A stretch of 64,000 nt of DNA from Streptomyces abyssomicinicus (GCF_008974245.1 NZ_BBZI01000015.1:62001-126000), one strand, 5' to 3'; positions 18,045 through 26,770 are shown, numbered from the stretch's first letter. The notes: a model not told the origin generated them from the letters alone. A program made the numbers and translations.

Positions 18045-18305
18045 GGAGAGCGCTCGGCCGTCCGGGTGGTCCCCGACGCCCTTGCGGATACCCGGAGTTG
18101 GGCCTTCCGGGTGGTCACGCCGGGTGAGGGCCAGGGCTCCGGACGGCCGCCGGACGGGTGCCAGAGGAACGTATCTGCGGATAGATACCGGTTCGTCCTT
18201 CACGGACTGCGATGCTCCAGTCGCGCTACGCTCACGAGGATCCCCGGCGCTCAGGTGCGCCGGAGCGCGAGACCGGTACCACGGCAGAACGGCACAAGGC
18301 GACGA
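18045..18305 (+). promoter_or_regulatory. whiG upstream region with a small inverted repeat
   Basis: This 261-bp gap precedes whiG. GTATCT (18171-18176) and AGATAC (18183-18188) form a 6-bp inverted repeat spaced by 6 bp in otherwise GC-rich DNA. A TACGCT hexamer near 18224 could be a -10 element. Binding partners are unknown. Confidence 0.4.
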
Positions 18306-19145
18306 ATGCCCCAGCACACCTCCGGGCCCGACCGGGCGGCGGCGGTCACCCCCGCGGCCCGGGGCAGCGTGCGGCCTCCCGCTCCCTCGACCGTCGACGA
18401 GCTGTGGCGGACCTACAAGGCGACCGGGGACGAGCGGCTGCGGGAACAGCTCATCCTGCACTACTCGCCCCTGGTCAAATACGTCGCCGGCCGGGTGAGC
18501 GTGGGGCTGCCGTCCAACGTCGAGCAGGCCGACTTCGTCTCCTCCGGTGTCTTCGGGCTGATCGACGCCATCGAGAAGTTCGACGTCGAGCGGGAGATCA
18601 AGTTCGAGACGTACGCGATCACCCGGATCCGGGGCGCGATGATCGACGAGCTGCGGGCCCTGGACTGGATCCCGCGCTCCGTGCGGCAGAAGGCGCGGAA
18701 CGTGGAGCGCGCCTACGCCACGCTGGAGGCGCGCCTGAGGCGGACTCCGGCCGAGGCCGAGGTGGCCGGGGAGATGGGCATCACCGTCGAGGAACTGCAC
18801 GCCGTCTTCAGCCAGCTCTCGCTCGCCAACGTGGTCGCCCTGGAGGAGGTCCTGCACGGGGGCGGCGAGGGCGGCGGCCGGATGAGCCTGATGGAGACCC
18901 TGGAGGACACCGCCGCCGACGACCCGGTCGAGGTGGCCGAGGACCGTGAGCTGCGGCGTCTGCTGGCGCGGGCCATCAACATGCTGCCGGACCGCGAGAA
19001 GACGGTGGTCACGCTGTACTACTACGAGGGCCTGACCCTCGCGGAGATCGGCAACGTGCTCGGGGTGACGGAGAGCCGGGTCAGCCAGATCCACACCAAG
19101 TCGGTGCTGCAGCTCAGGGCCAAGCTGGCGAGTTTCGGGCGCTGA
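18306..19145 (+). CDS. whiG: RNA polymerase sigma factor WhiG (FliA family)
   Basis: WhiG switches on the early sporulation genes whiH and whiI in aerial hyphae and is held inactive by the anti-sigma RsiG with cyclic di-GMP. The 279-residue product has region 2 (LVKYVAGRVSVGL...DFVSSGVFGLIDAIEKFD), region 3 and region 4 (LAEIGNVLGVTESRVSQIHTK). Length fits known WhiG. The ATG at 18306 (MPQHTSGPDR) is chosen; the upstream open frame to 18066 lacks family features. An AICE-borne GGDEF protein nearby makes the c-di-GMP link worth noting. Confidence 0.95.
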   Translation: MPQHTSGPDRAAAVTPAARGSVRPPAPSTVDELWRTYKATGDERLREQLILHYSPLVKYVAGRVSVGLPSNVEQADFVSSGVFGLIDAIEKFDVEREIKFETYAITRIRGAMIDELRALDWIPRSVRQKARNVERAYATLEARLRRTPAEAEVAGEMGITVEELHAVFSQLSLANVVALEEVLHGGGEGGGRMSLMETLEDTAADDPVEVAEDRELRRLLARAINMLPDREKTVVTLYYYEGLTLAEIGNVLGVTESRVSQIHTKSVLQLRAKLASFGR

Positions 19146-19196
19146 CGGTTCCCCCGGAGCGGGTGGGTGGGCGGCGCCTTCACCGCCGTCCCTCCG

Positions 19197-19208
19197 TAGA
19201 GTGGTGAT
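19197..19208 (+). promoter_or_regulatory. -10 element for the TetR gene
   Basis: TAGAGT at 19197-19202 lies six bases before the GTG start at 19209, so transcription would begin at or beside the start codon. There is no ribosome binding site, which fits leaderless expression. Confidence 0.5.
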
Positions 19209-19811
19209 GTGCCAAGGATTCGAGCGGCCTCGGTGGCCGAGCACAGGTCGATGCAGCGGGCCGCACTGCTGGACGCCGCGCGGTCCCTGCTGTCCGAGGG
19301 CGGTACGGAGGCGCTGACCTTCCCCGCGCTCGCCGAACGGACGGGGCTGGCGCGGTCGTCCGTCTACGAGTACTTCCGCTCCCGTGCGGCGGTGGTCGAG
19401 GAACTCTGCGAGGTCGACTTCCCCGTCTGGGCGGCCGAGGTCGAGGCCGCGATGGCGGCGGTGGAGGGCCCGGCCGGGAAGGTCGAGGCCTATGTGCGGC
19501 AGCAGCTCGCGCTGGTCGGGGACCGGCGGCACCGGGCGGTCGTGGCCATCTCCGCGGGGGAGCTGGACGAAGGGGCCCGGGAGAAGATCCGCGCCGCGCA
19601 CGGTGGGCTGGTGACGATGCTGGGCGGCGCCCTGCGGGAACTGGGCCACCGGCAGCCGCGGCTCGCGGCGATGCTGCTGCAGGGGGTCGTGGACGCGGCG
19701 GTCCGGCGGATCGAGCTGGGAGCGGCGGAGGATCCGGAGGAGATCACCGCCGCGGCGGTGGACATGGCCCTGCGAGGCGTCCTGGGCGCGGACGCGGCCC
19801 CCGACGCCTGA
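19209..19811 (+). CDS. TetR family transcriptional regulator
   Basis: This 200-residue protein has an N-terminal helix-turn-helix (LTFPALAERTGLARSSVYEYFRSRAAVVEEL, about residues 37-67) of TetR type and a variable ligand domain. The ligand and target are unknown; no adjacent transporter or enzyme gene suggests one. It follows whiG by 63 bp but has a probable promoter of its own. It is followed by a repeat-rich non-coding stretch. Confidence 0.9.
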   Translation: MPRIRAASVAEHRSMQRAALLDAARSLLSEGGTEALTFPALAERTGLARSSVYEYFRSRAAVVEELCEVDFPVWAAEVEAAMAAVEGPAGKVEAYVRQQLALVGDRRHRAVVAISAGELDEGAREKIRAAHGGLVTMLGGALRELGHRQPRLAAMLLQGVVDAAVRRIELGAAEDPEEITAAAVDMALRGVLGADAAPDA

Positions 19812-20572
19812 GCCCTCGACCTCCCGGCCGCCGATACCTGCACCGCGACGCCTGATCCCTCGACGGTCGACCCCCGACGCCTGTGCCTGCGATGCCTGGG
19901 TTCCCCGGGTCCGAGCCCCGGTGCCTGTGCCGGCGTTGTCCGAGCTCCCGGGTTCGGGTCCCGATGCCTGCGCCTGTGATGCCTGGGTTCTCAGGTCCGA
20001 GCGCCCGTGCCTGTGCCTGCGTTGTCCGAGCTCCCGGGTTCGGGTCCCGATGCCTGCGCCTGCGATGCGTGGGTTCTCCAGGTCCGAGCCCGGGCGCAGG
20101 CGCCTGCGATGCGTGGGTTCTCAGAATCCGAGGCGCCGACGCCTGCGCCTCAACCGCCGCGCCCGCGACCCTCGGCCCCTCGATGCCTGCGCCGGCAGGG
20201 CGTTGGATTCTCAGAGCCTGCGTACTCGAGGCGTGAGTCTCCGACGCCCGCGCCGTGGACCGCCGTGGACCGCGCGCCGCGCCCTCCGCGCCGAGCCCCT
20301 GCGCTCGCGCGGCCTCGCGGCCACCGGGGTCAAGTCGGCCCTGCCAGGCCGAGGAGGGGCCCGGCAGGGCCGTGGCGCGGACCGCCCGCCGCGTACGTGA
20401 GGACCGCACCCGCCGTGTCCACTCCCGGCGCTCTCCGCTTCGCTCGAACAGGTGAGGTCCGCCCTCCTCCGGACCGGGCCCGGGGGCGGGCCCGCCCCCG
20501 TCGCCCAGCGGCACGACTGCCGGCGTCGGGTCGGCCGGCCGGCCGGTCGGTCGGCCGGTCGGTCGGCAGCCC
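19812..20572. repeat. Minisatellite-rich non-coding region
   Basis: This is 761 bp between a rightward tetR gene and a leftward peptidase gene. A repeat of about 86 bp starts at 19891, 19978 and 20064, with a shorter copy at 20108. Recurrent words are GATGCCTGGGTTCTC, CCGAGCTCCCGGGTTCGG and GATGCCTGCGCCTG. A GGCCGG/GGTCGG microsatellite lies at about 20530-20566. Open frames across it have repeat-derived, non-protein-like translations. I see no gene. Confidence 0.75.
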
Positions 20573-21229
20573 TCAGGGCCATGCCTTCGGCAGCGGGAGG
20601 TCCGTGGGGACGGGGAGGAGGCGCGGTGGGTGAGGGGCGAGGAGCCAGGGAGGCAGGAGGCCGAGGGGGTCGAGGTAGGCCCTGCCGCGGCGCAGACCCC
20701 AGTGGAGGCACGTGGCATCGGGGCAGTGGGTGCCGGTGGTGAGGGCGCCGAGGGGTGCGCCGGCGGTGACCTCGTCGCCCTTGCGGACGGTGGACGCCAC
20801 GGGCTGGAAGGTGGTCCGCAGCGGTGGATCCCCCGTGCCCGAGAGCTCCACGGAGACCACGCCCCGGCCCGCCACCCGCCCGGCGAAGGAGACCCGCCCC
20901 GCCGCCACCGAACGGACCTCCGCGCCGACGGCCGCCGCCAGGTCCACCCCGCGGTGCCCGGGCCCGTACGCCGACGCCGGTGGCTCCCATCCCCGCAGCA
21001 CGGTGGGCCGCGCCCCCGTCGGCCACACCCGCGCGAGGTGCGGCACCTCCTCCGGCGCCACCGGGGGCGGGTCCTGCGAGCCGCCTGCCGCGGGCGACGC
21101 GGACAACCCCGGAGCCGGCGGATCCGCAGGGGGCGGATCGGGCGCGGCGGCCGCCCCCAGCACCGCCCCGGCCAGGGCGCACAAGGTCCATCCGGCTCGG
21201 CCGGCCTTCCGCGTTCGCTTTTCTCGCAT
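20573..21229 (-). CDS. M23 family metallopeptidase (LytM/peptidoglycan endopeptidase type)
   Basis: This 218-residue secreted-type protein begins MREKRTRKAGRAG followed by a hydrophobic segment (about 14-33), a likely signal peptide. It then has a Pro-rich linker and an M23 domain with zinc ligands in HRGVDLA (HxxxD, about residue 108) and CLHWGLRRG near the end. M23 enzymes cut peptidoglycan cross-bridges. It lies divergent from rpsB. The C-terminus continues about 35 Pro/Leu-rich residues past the HWG motif. The ATG at 21229 is chosen over upstream in-frame starts because it opens the signal peptide. Confidence 0.85.
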   Translation of the reverse strand: MREKRTRKAGRAGWTLCALAGAVLGAAAAPDPPPADPPAPGLSASPAAGGSQDPPPVAPEEVPHLARVWPTGARPTVLRGWEPPASAYGPGHRGVDLAAAVGAEVRSVAAGRVSFAGRVAGRGVVSVELSGTGDPPLRTTFQPVASTVRKGDEVTAGAPLGALTTGTHCPDATCLHWGLRRGRAYLDPLGLLPPWLLAPHPPRLLPVPTDLPLPKAWP

Positions 21230-21326
21230 GCCCGAACCGTGCCGCGAATCGGCCGGAAACCGGCCACGCCTGTGGACTACTCGCCGGTTGTGGACGGCGG
21301 CGTCACTCGGGGCCCCGGCGGTCCCG

Positions 21327-21510
21327 TACACTTTCTGAGGCGATCCGGGTCACCGGGTCGACTTCGCACGCCTCGATGAGGACCCCGGCGCGAGCCGGTG
21401 GTCCGGGTCGGCGCCCCTCGGTCCTTCATGGCTGGGCGTCGTACACGGGCGTCAGGCGCGGATGCCGTCCGGTGTCCGCGGCACAACCGAGAATCTCAAG
21501 GAGAACGGCC
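21327..21510 (+). promoter_or_regulatory. rpsB promoter and leader
   Basis: TACACT (21327-21332) is a good -10 candidate, predicting a leader of about 170 nt before rpsB. The leader ends in CAAGGAGAACGGCC before the ATG. Leaders of rpsB are autoregulated by S2 in other bacteria; no specific structure was verified here. Confidence 0.45.
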
Positions 21511-22413
21511 ATGGCCGTCGTCACGATGCGGGAGCTGCTGGAGAGCGGCGTCCACTTCGGTCACCAGACCCGTCGCTGGAACCCGAAGATGAAGCGCTTC
21601 ATCTTCACCGAGCGCAACGGCATCTACATCATCGACCTGCTCCAGTCGCTGTCGTACATCGACCGCGCCTACGAGTTCGTCAAGGAGACCGTCGCCCACG
21701 GCGGCACGGTCATGTTCGTCGGCACGAAGAAGCAGGCGCAGGAGGCCATCGCCGAGCAGGCGACCCGCGTCGGCATGCCTTACGTCAACCAGCGCTGGCT
21801 GGGCGGCATGCTCACCAACTTCTCGACCGTCTACAAGCGTCTGCAGCGCCTCAAGGAGCTCGAGCAGATCGACTTCGAGGACGTCGCCGCGTCCGGTCTG
21901 ACCAAGAAGGAGCTCCTGGTCCTCTCCCGCGAGAAGGCCAAGCTGGAGAAGACCCTCGGCGGTATCCGCGAGATGCAGAAGGTGCCCAGCGCCGTCTGGA
22001 TCGTGGACACCAAGAAGGAGCACATCGCGGTCGGCGAGGCCCGGAAGCTCAACATCCCGGTCGTCGCCATCCTCGACACCAACTGCGACCCCGACGAGGT
22101 CGACTACAAGATCCCGGGCAACGACGACGCGATCCGCTCCGTCACCCTGCTCACCCGCGTGATCGCCGACGCCGTGGCGGAGGGCCTGATGGCCCGCTCC
22201 GGCGCCGCCGAGAACAAGGGCGAGAAGGCCGCCGGTGAGCCGCTGGCCGAGTGGGAGCGCGACCTGCTCGAGGGCGACAAGAAGACCGACGTCGAGGCCG
22301 AGAAGCCGGCTGAGGCCGAGGCCGCCGCCGAGGCCCCGGCCGCCGAGGCCCCCGCGGCCGAGGAGGCGCCCGCCGCCGAGGCCGAGAAGCCCGCCGAGGG
22401 CGAGCAGGCCTGA
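21511..22413 (+). CDS. rpsB: 30S ribosomal protein S2
   Basis: S2 joins the 30S subunit late and is needed for binding S1 and mRNA. The 300-residue product starts MAVVTMRELLESGVHFGHQT, the signature opening, and shows PKMKRFIF and GTKKQAQEAI motifs. The last 50 residues are an Ala/Glu/Pro repeat tail longer than in most bacteria but common in Streptomyces. The ATG at 21511 has AAGGAG 8-9 nt upstream. It is followed by strong hairpins before tsf. Confidence 0.97.
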   Translation: MAVVTMRELLESGVHFGHQTRRWNPKMKRFIFTERNGIYIIDLLQSLSYIDRAYEFVKETVAHGGTVMFVGTKKQAQEAIAEQATRVGMPYVNQRWLGGMLTNFSTVYKRLQRLKELEQIDFEDVAASGLTKKELLVLSREKAKLEKTLGGIREMQKVPSAVWIVDTKKEHIAVGEARKLNIPVVAILDTNCDPDEVDYKIPGNDDAIRSVTLLTRVIADAVAEGLMARSGAAENKGEKAAGEPLAEWERDLLEGDKKTDVEAEKPAEAEAAAEAPAAEAPAAEEAPAAEAEKPAEGEQA

Positions 22414-22421
22414 CGCCCGGT

Positions 22422-22443
22422 CCCCGGACCGCCAGGTCCGGGG
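22422..22443 (+). terminator. Small hairpin after rpsB
   Basis: A 9-bp stem, CCCCGGACC/GGTCCGGGG, with a GCCA loop lies directly after the rpsB stop. A larger hairpin follows 32 bp later. Confidence 0.5.
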
Positions 22444-22474
22444 CGGCGATGCCCGTACGGCTGATCGTGTGACC

Positions 22475-22511
22475 ACACGGCGGGCGGCGCCCTCCGCGCC
22501 GCCCGCCGTGT
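22475..22511 (+). terminator. Strong hairpin between rpsB and tsf
   Basis: A perfect 16-bp stem (22475-22490 and 22496-22511) with a CCTCC loop. It probably attenuates read-through so that rpsB and tsf are made at different levels. Confidence 0.7.
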
Positions 22512-22601
22512 CGGTGGATCCGCGATCCGTGATCCACGATTGGCCGTCCGGGCCCGTAGATCTTCCATTCGCACTCGTACTCCGAGAAGAGAAGCACAGA
22601 C

Positions 22602-23438
22602 ATGGCGAACTACACCGCCGCCGACGTCAAGAAGCTGCGTGAGCTCACCGGCGCCGGCATGATGGACTGCAAGAAGGCTCTGGACGAGGCCAGCGGCGAC
22701 GTGGACGCGGCCGTCGAGGCGCTCCGCATCAAGGGCCAGAAGGGCGTCGCCAAGCGCGAGGGCCGTTCCGCCGAGAACGGTGCCGTCGTCGAGATCATCG
22801 CCGACGACAACTCCGCCGGCGTCATCGTCGAGCTGAAGTGCGAGACGGACTTCGTCGCCAAGGGCGAGAAGTTCCAGGCCGTGGCCAACGCCATCGCCGA
22901 GCACGTCGTGAAGACCTCCCCGGCCGACATCGACGCCCTGCTCGCCTCCGAGATCGAGGCCGGCAAGACCGTCCAGGCGTTCGTGGACGAGGCCAACGCG
23001 AACCTGGGCGAGAAGATCGTCCTGGACCGCTTCGCCCAGTTCAAGGACGGCTTCGTCCTGGCGTACATGCACCGCACCATGCCGGACCTGCCCCCGCAGA
23101 TCGGTGTCCTCGTCGAGCTCGACAAGGAGAACGCCGACGTCGCGAAGGGTATCGCCCAGCACATCGCCGCGTTCGCGCCGCAGTGGCTCTCCAAGGAGGA
23201 CGTGCCGGCCGACGTCGTCGAGAAGGAGCGTCGCATCGCCGAGGAGACCACCCGCGCCGAGGGCAAGCCCGAGGCCGCGATCGCCAAGATCGTCGAGGGT
23301 CGCGTCAACGGCTTCTTCAAGGACGCCACCCTGCTGGGCCAGCCGTACGCGCTGGACAACAAGAAGTCCGTCCAGAAGGTTCTGGACGAGGCCGGTGTCA
23401 CCCTGAAGCGCTTCGCGCGCATCAAGGTCGGCCTCTGA
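22602..23438 (+). CDS. tsf: Elongation factor Ts
   Basis: EF-Ts exchanges GDP for GTP on EF-Tu. The 278-residue product opens MANYTAADVKKLRELTGAGMMDCKKAL, has the TDFVAK motif (about residue 81) and ends in the dimerisation domain. The ATG at 22602 is preceded by GAGAAGAGAAG. It follows rpsB by 188 bp across a strong hairpin, the conserved order. Confidence 0.97.
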   Translation: MANYTAADVKKLRELTGAGMMDCKKALDEASGDVDAAVEALRIKGQKGVAKREGRSAENGAVVEIIADDNSAGVIVELKCETDFVAKGEKFQAVANAIAEHVVKTSPADIDALLASEIEAGKTVQAFVDEANANLGEKIVLDRFAQFKDGFVLAYMHRTMPDLPPQIGVLVELDKENADVAKGIAQHIAAFAPQWLSKEDVPADVVEKERRIAEETTRAEGKPEAAIAKIVEGRVNGFFKDATLLGQPYALDNKKSVQKVLDEAGVTLKRFARIKVGL

Positions 23439-23542
23439 GTCAGTACCGTGATCGGCGGATCCGACCGCTAAGGTCGGAAGCAGTCGTCCGGGTACGCCGC
23501 CGCGCACTCGCGCGCGGCGGGCGACAACAGATCTGACGAGGG

Positions 23543-23590
23543 AGGCCATTGCCGCATGGGATGCGAACCACAACCCACCGGCAATGGCCT
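23543..23590 (+). terminator. Terminator-like hairpin between tsf and pyrH
   Basis: AGGCCATTGCCG (23543-23554) pairs with CGGCAATGGCCT (23579-23590), followed by TCTTCGTG. The 24-nt loop is long for a simple terminator, so an alternative as a pyrH leader structure is possible. Confidence 0.6.
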
Positions 23591-23629
23591 TCTTCGTGTG
23601 TGTGCACTGCAAACGAAGTGAGACTCCCC

Positions 23630-24388
23630 ATGACCACGAAGGCCGAGAAGAGCGACGACGGCAAAGAACGCGGCCGGTATCTGCTGAAGCTGTCCGGCGA
23701 GGCGTTCGCCGGCGGCGGCGGACTCGGCGTCGACCCGGACGTGGTGCATGCCATCGCGCGCGAGATCGCCGCCGTGGTCCGTGACGGAGCGGAGATCGCC
23801 GTCGTCATCGGCGGCGGCAACTTCTTCCGCGGCGCGGAGCTGCAGCAGCGCGGCATGGACCGCGCCCGATCCGACTACATGGGCATGCTCGGCACGGTGA
23901 TGAACTGCCTCGCCCTCCAGGACTTCCTGGAGAAGGAGGGCATCGACTCGCGCGTGCAGACCGCCATCACGATGGGCCAGGTCGCCGAGCCCTACATCCC
24001 GCTGAGGGCCGTGCGCCACCTGGAGAAGGGCCGTGTGGTCATCTTCGGCGCCGGTATGGGCATGCCGTACTTCTCCACCGACACCACCGCCGCCCAGCGC
24101 GCCCTGGAGATCGACGCCGAGGCCCTGCTGATGGGCAAGAACGGCGTCGACGGGGTCTACGACTCCGACCCCCGCACCAACCCGTCCGCGGTCAAGTTCG
24201 ACTCGCTGGGCTACGGCGAGGTCATCACCCGCGACCTCAAGGTCGCCGACATGACCGCGATCACGCTGTGCCGCGACAACGACCTGCCGATCCTCGTCTT
24301 CGAACTCCTGGCGGAGGGCAATATCGCCAGGGCCGTCAATGGTGAGAAGATCGGCACGCTCGTGGGCGACCCGGGCCGCCGGGACTGA
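23630..24388 (+). CDS. pyrH: UMP kinase
   Basis: PyrH phosphorylates UMP to UDP for pyrimidine nucleotide synthesis. The 252-residue amino-acid-kinase-fold protein has YLLKLSGEAFAG near residue 17, VIGGGNFFRG near 56 and STDTTAAQRALEIDA near 152. The ATG at 23630 (MTTKAEKSDD) is chosen; the open frame extends upstream without family similarity. It is followed by a terminator-like hairpin and frr, as in most bacteria. Confidence 0.96.
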   Translation: MTTKAEKSDDGKERGRYLLKLSGEAFAGGGGLGVDPDVVHAIAREIAAVVRDGAEIAVVIGGGNFFRGAELQQRGMDRARSDYMGMLGTVMNCLALQDFLEKEGIDSRVQTAITMGQVAEPYIPLRAVRHLEKGRVVIFGAGMGMPYFSTDTTAAQRALEIDAEALLMGKNGVDGVYDSDPRTNPSAVKFDSLGYGEVITRDLKVADMTAITLCRDNDLPILVFELLAEGNIARAVNGEKIGTLVGDPGRRD

Positions 24389-24399
24389 CCGGTGTACCA

Positions 24400-24425
24400 G
24401 CCCACCCGGCCGACGCCGGGTGGGC
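24400..24425 (+). terminator. Hairpin terminator after pyrH
   Basis: A perfect 11-bp stem, GCCCACCCGGC/GCCGGGTGGGC, with a CGAC loop starts 11 bp after the pyrH stop. It has no T-run. Confidence 0.65.
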
Positions 24426-24576
24426 GCCCCGTGCCCCGGTCCGGACGTGACCTGGCCGGGGGATGGACAATGTCCTGCCGGTCCGGAACCGTGCAGGCAG
24501 AAGACGCGACGCAACCGTCCGCCGGCGCGCACAGGAGCGGCGGACGGGCCTACTTCAAGACACGCAGGAGCAAGTG

Positions 24577-25134
24577 GTGATCGAAGAGACCCTCCTCGAG
24601 GCCGAGGAGAAGATGGAGAAGGCCGTCGTGGTCGCCAAGGAGGACTTCGCCGCGATCCGCACCGGTCGTGCGCACCCGGCGATGTTCAACAAGATCGTGG
24701 CCGACTACTACGGCGCGCTGACGCCGATCAACCAGCTGGCCTCGTTCTCCGTGCCGGAGCCGCGCATGGCCGTGGTGACCCCGTTCGACAAGACCGCCCT
24801 GCGCAACATCGAGCAGGCGATCCGGGACTCCGACCTCGGCGTGAACCCGAGCAACGACGGCAACATCATCCGCGTGACGTTCCCCGAGCTCACCGAGGAG
24901 CGCCGCCGCGACTACATCAAGGTCGCCAAGACCAAGGGCGAGGACGCCAAGGTCTCGATCCGTTCCGTGCGCCGCAAGGCCAAGGACGCCATCGACAAGC
25001 TGGTGAAGGACGGCGAGGTCGGCGAGGACGAGGGCCGTCGCGCCGAGAAGGAACTCGACGACACCACCGCCAAGTACGTCGCCCAGGTGGACGAGCTGCT
25101 CAAGCACAAGGAAGCGGAGCTGCTCGAAGTCTGA
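24577..25134 (+). CDS. frr: Ribosome recycling factor
   Basis: RRF splits post-termination ribosomes with EF-G. The 185-residue product begins MIEETLLEAEEKMEKAVVV (GTG start) and has the conserved RTGRAHPAMFNKI, NPSNDGNIIRVTFPELTEERR and SIRSVRRKAKD segments. AGGAG lies 7 nt before the GTG at 24577. The stop overlaps the cdsA start (TGATG), indicating coupling. Confidence 0.97.
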   Translation: MIEETLLEAEEKMEKAVVVAKEDFAAIRTGRAHPAMFNKIVADYYGALTPINQLASFSVPEPRMAVVTPFDKTALRNIEQAIRDSDLGVNPSNDGNIIRVTFPELTEERRRDYIKVAKTKGEDAKVSIRSVRRKAKDAIDKLVKDGEVGEDEGRRAEKELDDTTAKYVAQVDELLKHKEAELLEV

Positions 25135-26447
25135 TGAACGACTCTTCCTGGGGGGCGCCGCCGCAGGCAGGACACGGGTGGCCGTCCGAGCACGAGCAGA
25201 GGTATGGAACGCCCGGCGGCCCCGTCCAGGGAGCTGTTCCGACGGGTCCGGCGTACGATGCGCATGCGGCACTCGCGCCGCGTGACGCGTATGCGACGCC
25301 GGTGGCGCAGGATGCCTACGGAGATGTCCGCGGGCCGTCCGGGGCGCCCGGCGCGGCCGGGTTCTCCGGGGCGCCCGGGCCGCACGGTGACCACGGGCAG
25401 CCCTACGGCGTGTCCGTGCAGGAGGGCGCCGCGTCCGCGCTGCACGGGTCCGTGCGGCATGTGCCCGTGCAGCACGGGGCACCTGTGCAGCACGGTGCAT
25501 TCGTGCCGCAGGGTGACGCCGTCCAGCACACCCGCCCGATGCCCGTCGTCAGCGAGAAGCCGCAGGAGCCCATGTCCGACGCCTCCCAGCCCTCCCCGGC
25601 CCCTCGCGGGCCGGAGGAACCGCGGCAGCGCAAGAAGAAGAGCGCGGGACGCGACCTGGGCGCCGCGATAGGCGTCGGCGTCGGTCTCGGCGTGCTTGTC
25701 CTGGTCGCGCTGTTCGTGGTGAAGGCCGTGTTCGTCGGCGTCGTCGTGGCGGCCGTGGGCGTCGGCCTGTGGGAACTCACCTCCCGGCTCGCCGAACGCA
25801 AGGGCATCAAGGCGCCGCTGGTGCCCCTGGTCGTCGGCGGTGCGGCGATGGTGATCGCCGGCTACGCGGCGGGTCCGCAGGGAGCCTGGCTGGCGACCGC
25901 GTTCACCGCCCTCGCGGTGATGGTGTGGCGGATGACCTCGCCCCCGCAGGACTACCTGCGGGACGTGACCGCCGGCCTGTTCGCCACCTTCTACGTGCCG
26001 TTCCTGGCGACGTTCGTCACCCTGATGCTGGCCGCGGACGACGGCCCGGAGCGGGTGCTGACCTTCGTCCTGCTGACGATCGTCAGCGACACCGGCGCCT
26101 ACGCCGTCGGATGGCGGTTCGGTACCCACAAGCTGGCGCCCCGCATCAGCCCCGGCAAGACCCGGGAGGGCCTGCTGGGCGCCATGGGCTTCTCCATGGT
26201 CGCGGGCGTCCTGTGCATGACGCTGCTGGTGGACGGCGGCGCCTGGTGGCAGGGCCTGCTGATGGGCCTCGCCGTCGCGGTCAGCGCCACGCTGGGCGAC
26301 CTCGGCGAGTCGATGATCAAGCGGGACCTGGGCATCAAGGACATGGGCGCGCTGCTGCCGGGTCACGGCGGGATCATGGACCGCCTGGACTCCCTGCTCC
26401 CCACGGCCCCCGTGGTGTGGCTCCTGCTGGAGATCTTCGTCGGCTGA
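25134..26447 (+). CDS. cdsA: Phosphatidate cytidylyltransferase with long hydrophilic N-terminus
   Basis: CdsA makes CDP-diacylglycerol from phosphatidate and CTP, the branch point of phospholipid synthesis. The 437-residue product has multiple membrane segments from about residue 180. Near the C-terminus it carries the family signature MIKRDLGIKDMGALLPGHGG followed by MDR. The first 160 residues are a Gly/Pro/His/Gln-rich cytoplasmic tail (VPVQHGAPVQHGAFVPQG) beyond the usual 270-300 residue length. It begins at an ATG overlapping the frr stop. A terminator follows. Confidence 0.94.
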   Translation: MNDSSWGAPPQAGHGWPSEHEQRYGTPGGPVQGAVPTGPAYDAHAALAPRDAYATPVAQDAYGDVRGPSGAPGAAGFSGAPGPHGDHGQPYGVSVQEGAASALHGSVRHVPVQHGAPVQHGAFVPQGDAVQHTRPMPVVSEKPQEPMSDASQPSPAPRGPEEPRQRKKKSAGRDLGAAIGVGVGLGVLVLVALFVVKAVFVGVVVAAVGVGLWELTSRLAERKGIKAPLVPLVVGGAAMVIAGYAAGPQGAWLATAFTALAVMVWRMTSPPQDYLRDVTAGLFATFYVPFLATFVTLMLAADDGPERVLTFVLLTIVSDTGAYAVGWRFGTHKLAPRISPGKTREGLLGAMGFSMVAGVLCMTLLVDGGAWWQGLLMGLAVAVSATLGDLGESMIKRDLGIKDMGALLPGHGGIMDRLDSLLPTAPVVWLLLEIFVG

Positions 26448-26468
26448 CCCCCGCTCGACGCCGTCATA

Positions 26469-26517
26469 CCGAAGCCCCGCTCCTCCGCCCCTCAGGCACG
26501 GACGAGCGGGGCTTCGG
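26469..26517 (+). terminator. Intrinsic terminator after cdsA
   Basis: A perfect 14-bp stem, CCGAAGCCCCGCTC/GAGCGGGGCTTCGG, with a 21-nt loop lies 21 bp after the cdsA stop. Confidence 0.75.
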
Positions 26518-26547
26518 CGCTTCTCCTGGTCATGCTATTTCCGCGTC

Positions 26548-26770
26548 ATGGCAACAGGGGGAACAGGGGCAACAGGGGAGGCAGGGGCGACGGCGGAGCC
26601 GGGAAGGCTGGGGGGCGGACGGCCGGTACCACGGCGAGCTGCCCTGCCAGTGGTGCGGAGCGCTGCTCGACCAGGAGGGCCGCCGCCGGGTACGCCGGTA
26701 CTGCCGCTGGACCCACCGGTGGAAGCGGTACGGCGCCGCCGTCACGTCGGTGGTGCTGGGGCTGTTCTGA
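26548..26770 (+). pseudogene. Small Cys-rich protein gene, apparently frameshifted
   Basis: A frame ending at 26770 encodes a zinc-finger-like end, GELPCQWCGALLDQEGRRR then YCRWTHRWKRYG, but it has no ATG, GTG or TTG start in frame. The ATG at 26548 lies in another frame. The two frames meet in a run of six G at 26610-26615, where removing one base would give a single product of about 73 residues. The likely readings are a frameshift, a sequencing error, or a non-canonical start. Function is unknown; the CxxC...C pattern suggests nucleic-acid or zinc binding. Confidence 0.4.

Noticed and set aside
16161..19649. 1162-residue leftward open frame across comM, dprA and whiG
   Set aside because: It is a GC-bias shadow covering three well-supported genes on the other strand.
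20025..20050. GGTTCGGGTCCC words resembling a tRNA T-arm
   Set aside because: No acceptor, D-arm or anticodon stem can be formed around them, and they recur with the minisatellite.
19883..20236. Open frames in the minisatellite (for example MPAMPGFPGSEP...)
   Set aside because: Their repeats follow the DNA period in all frames and no ribosome binding site or family similarity is seen.
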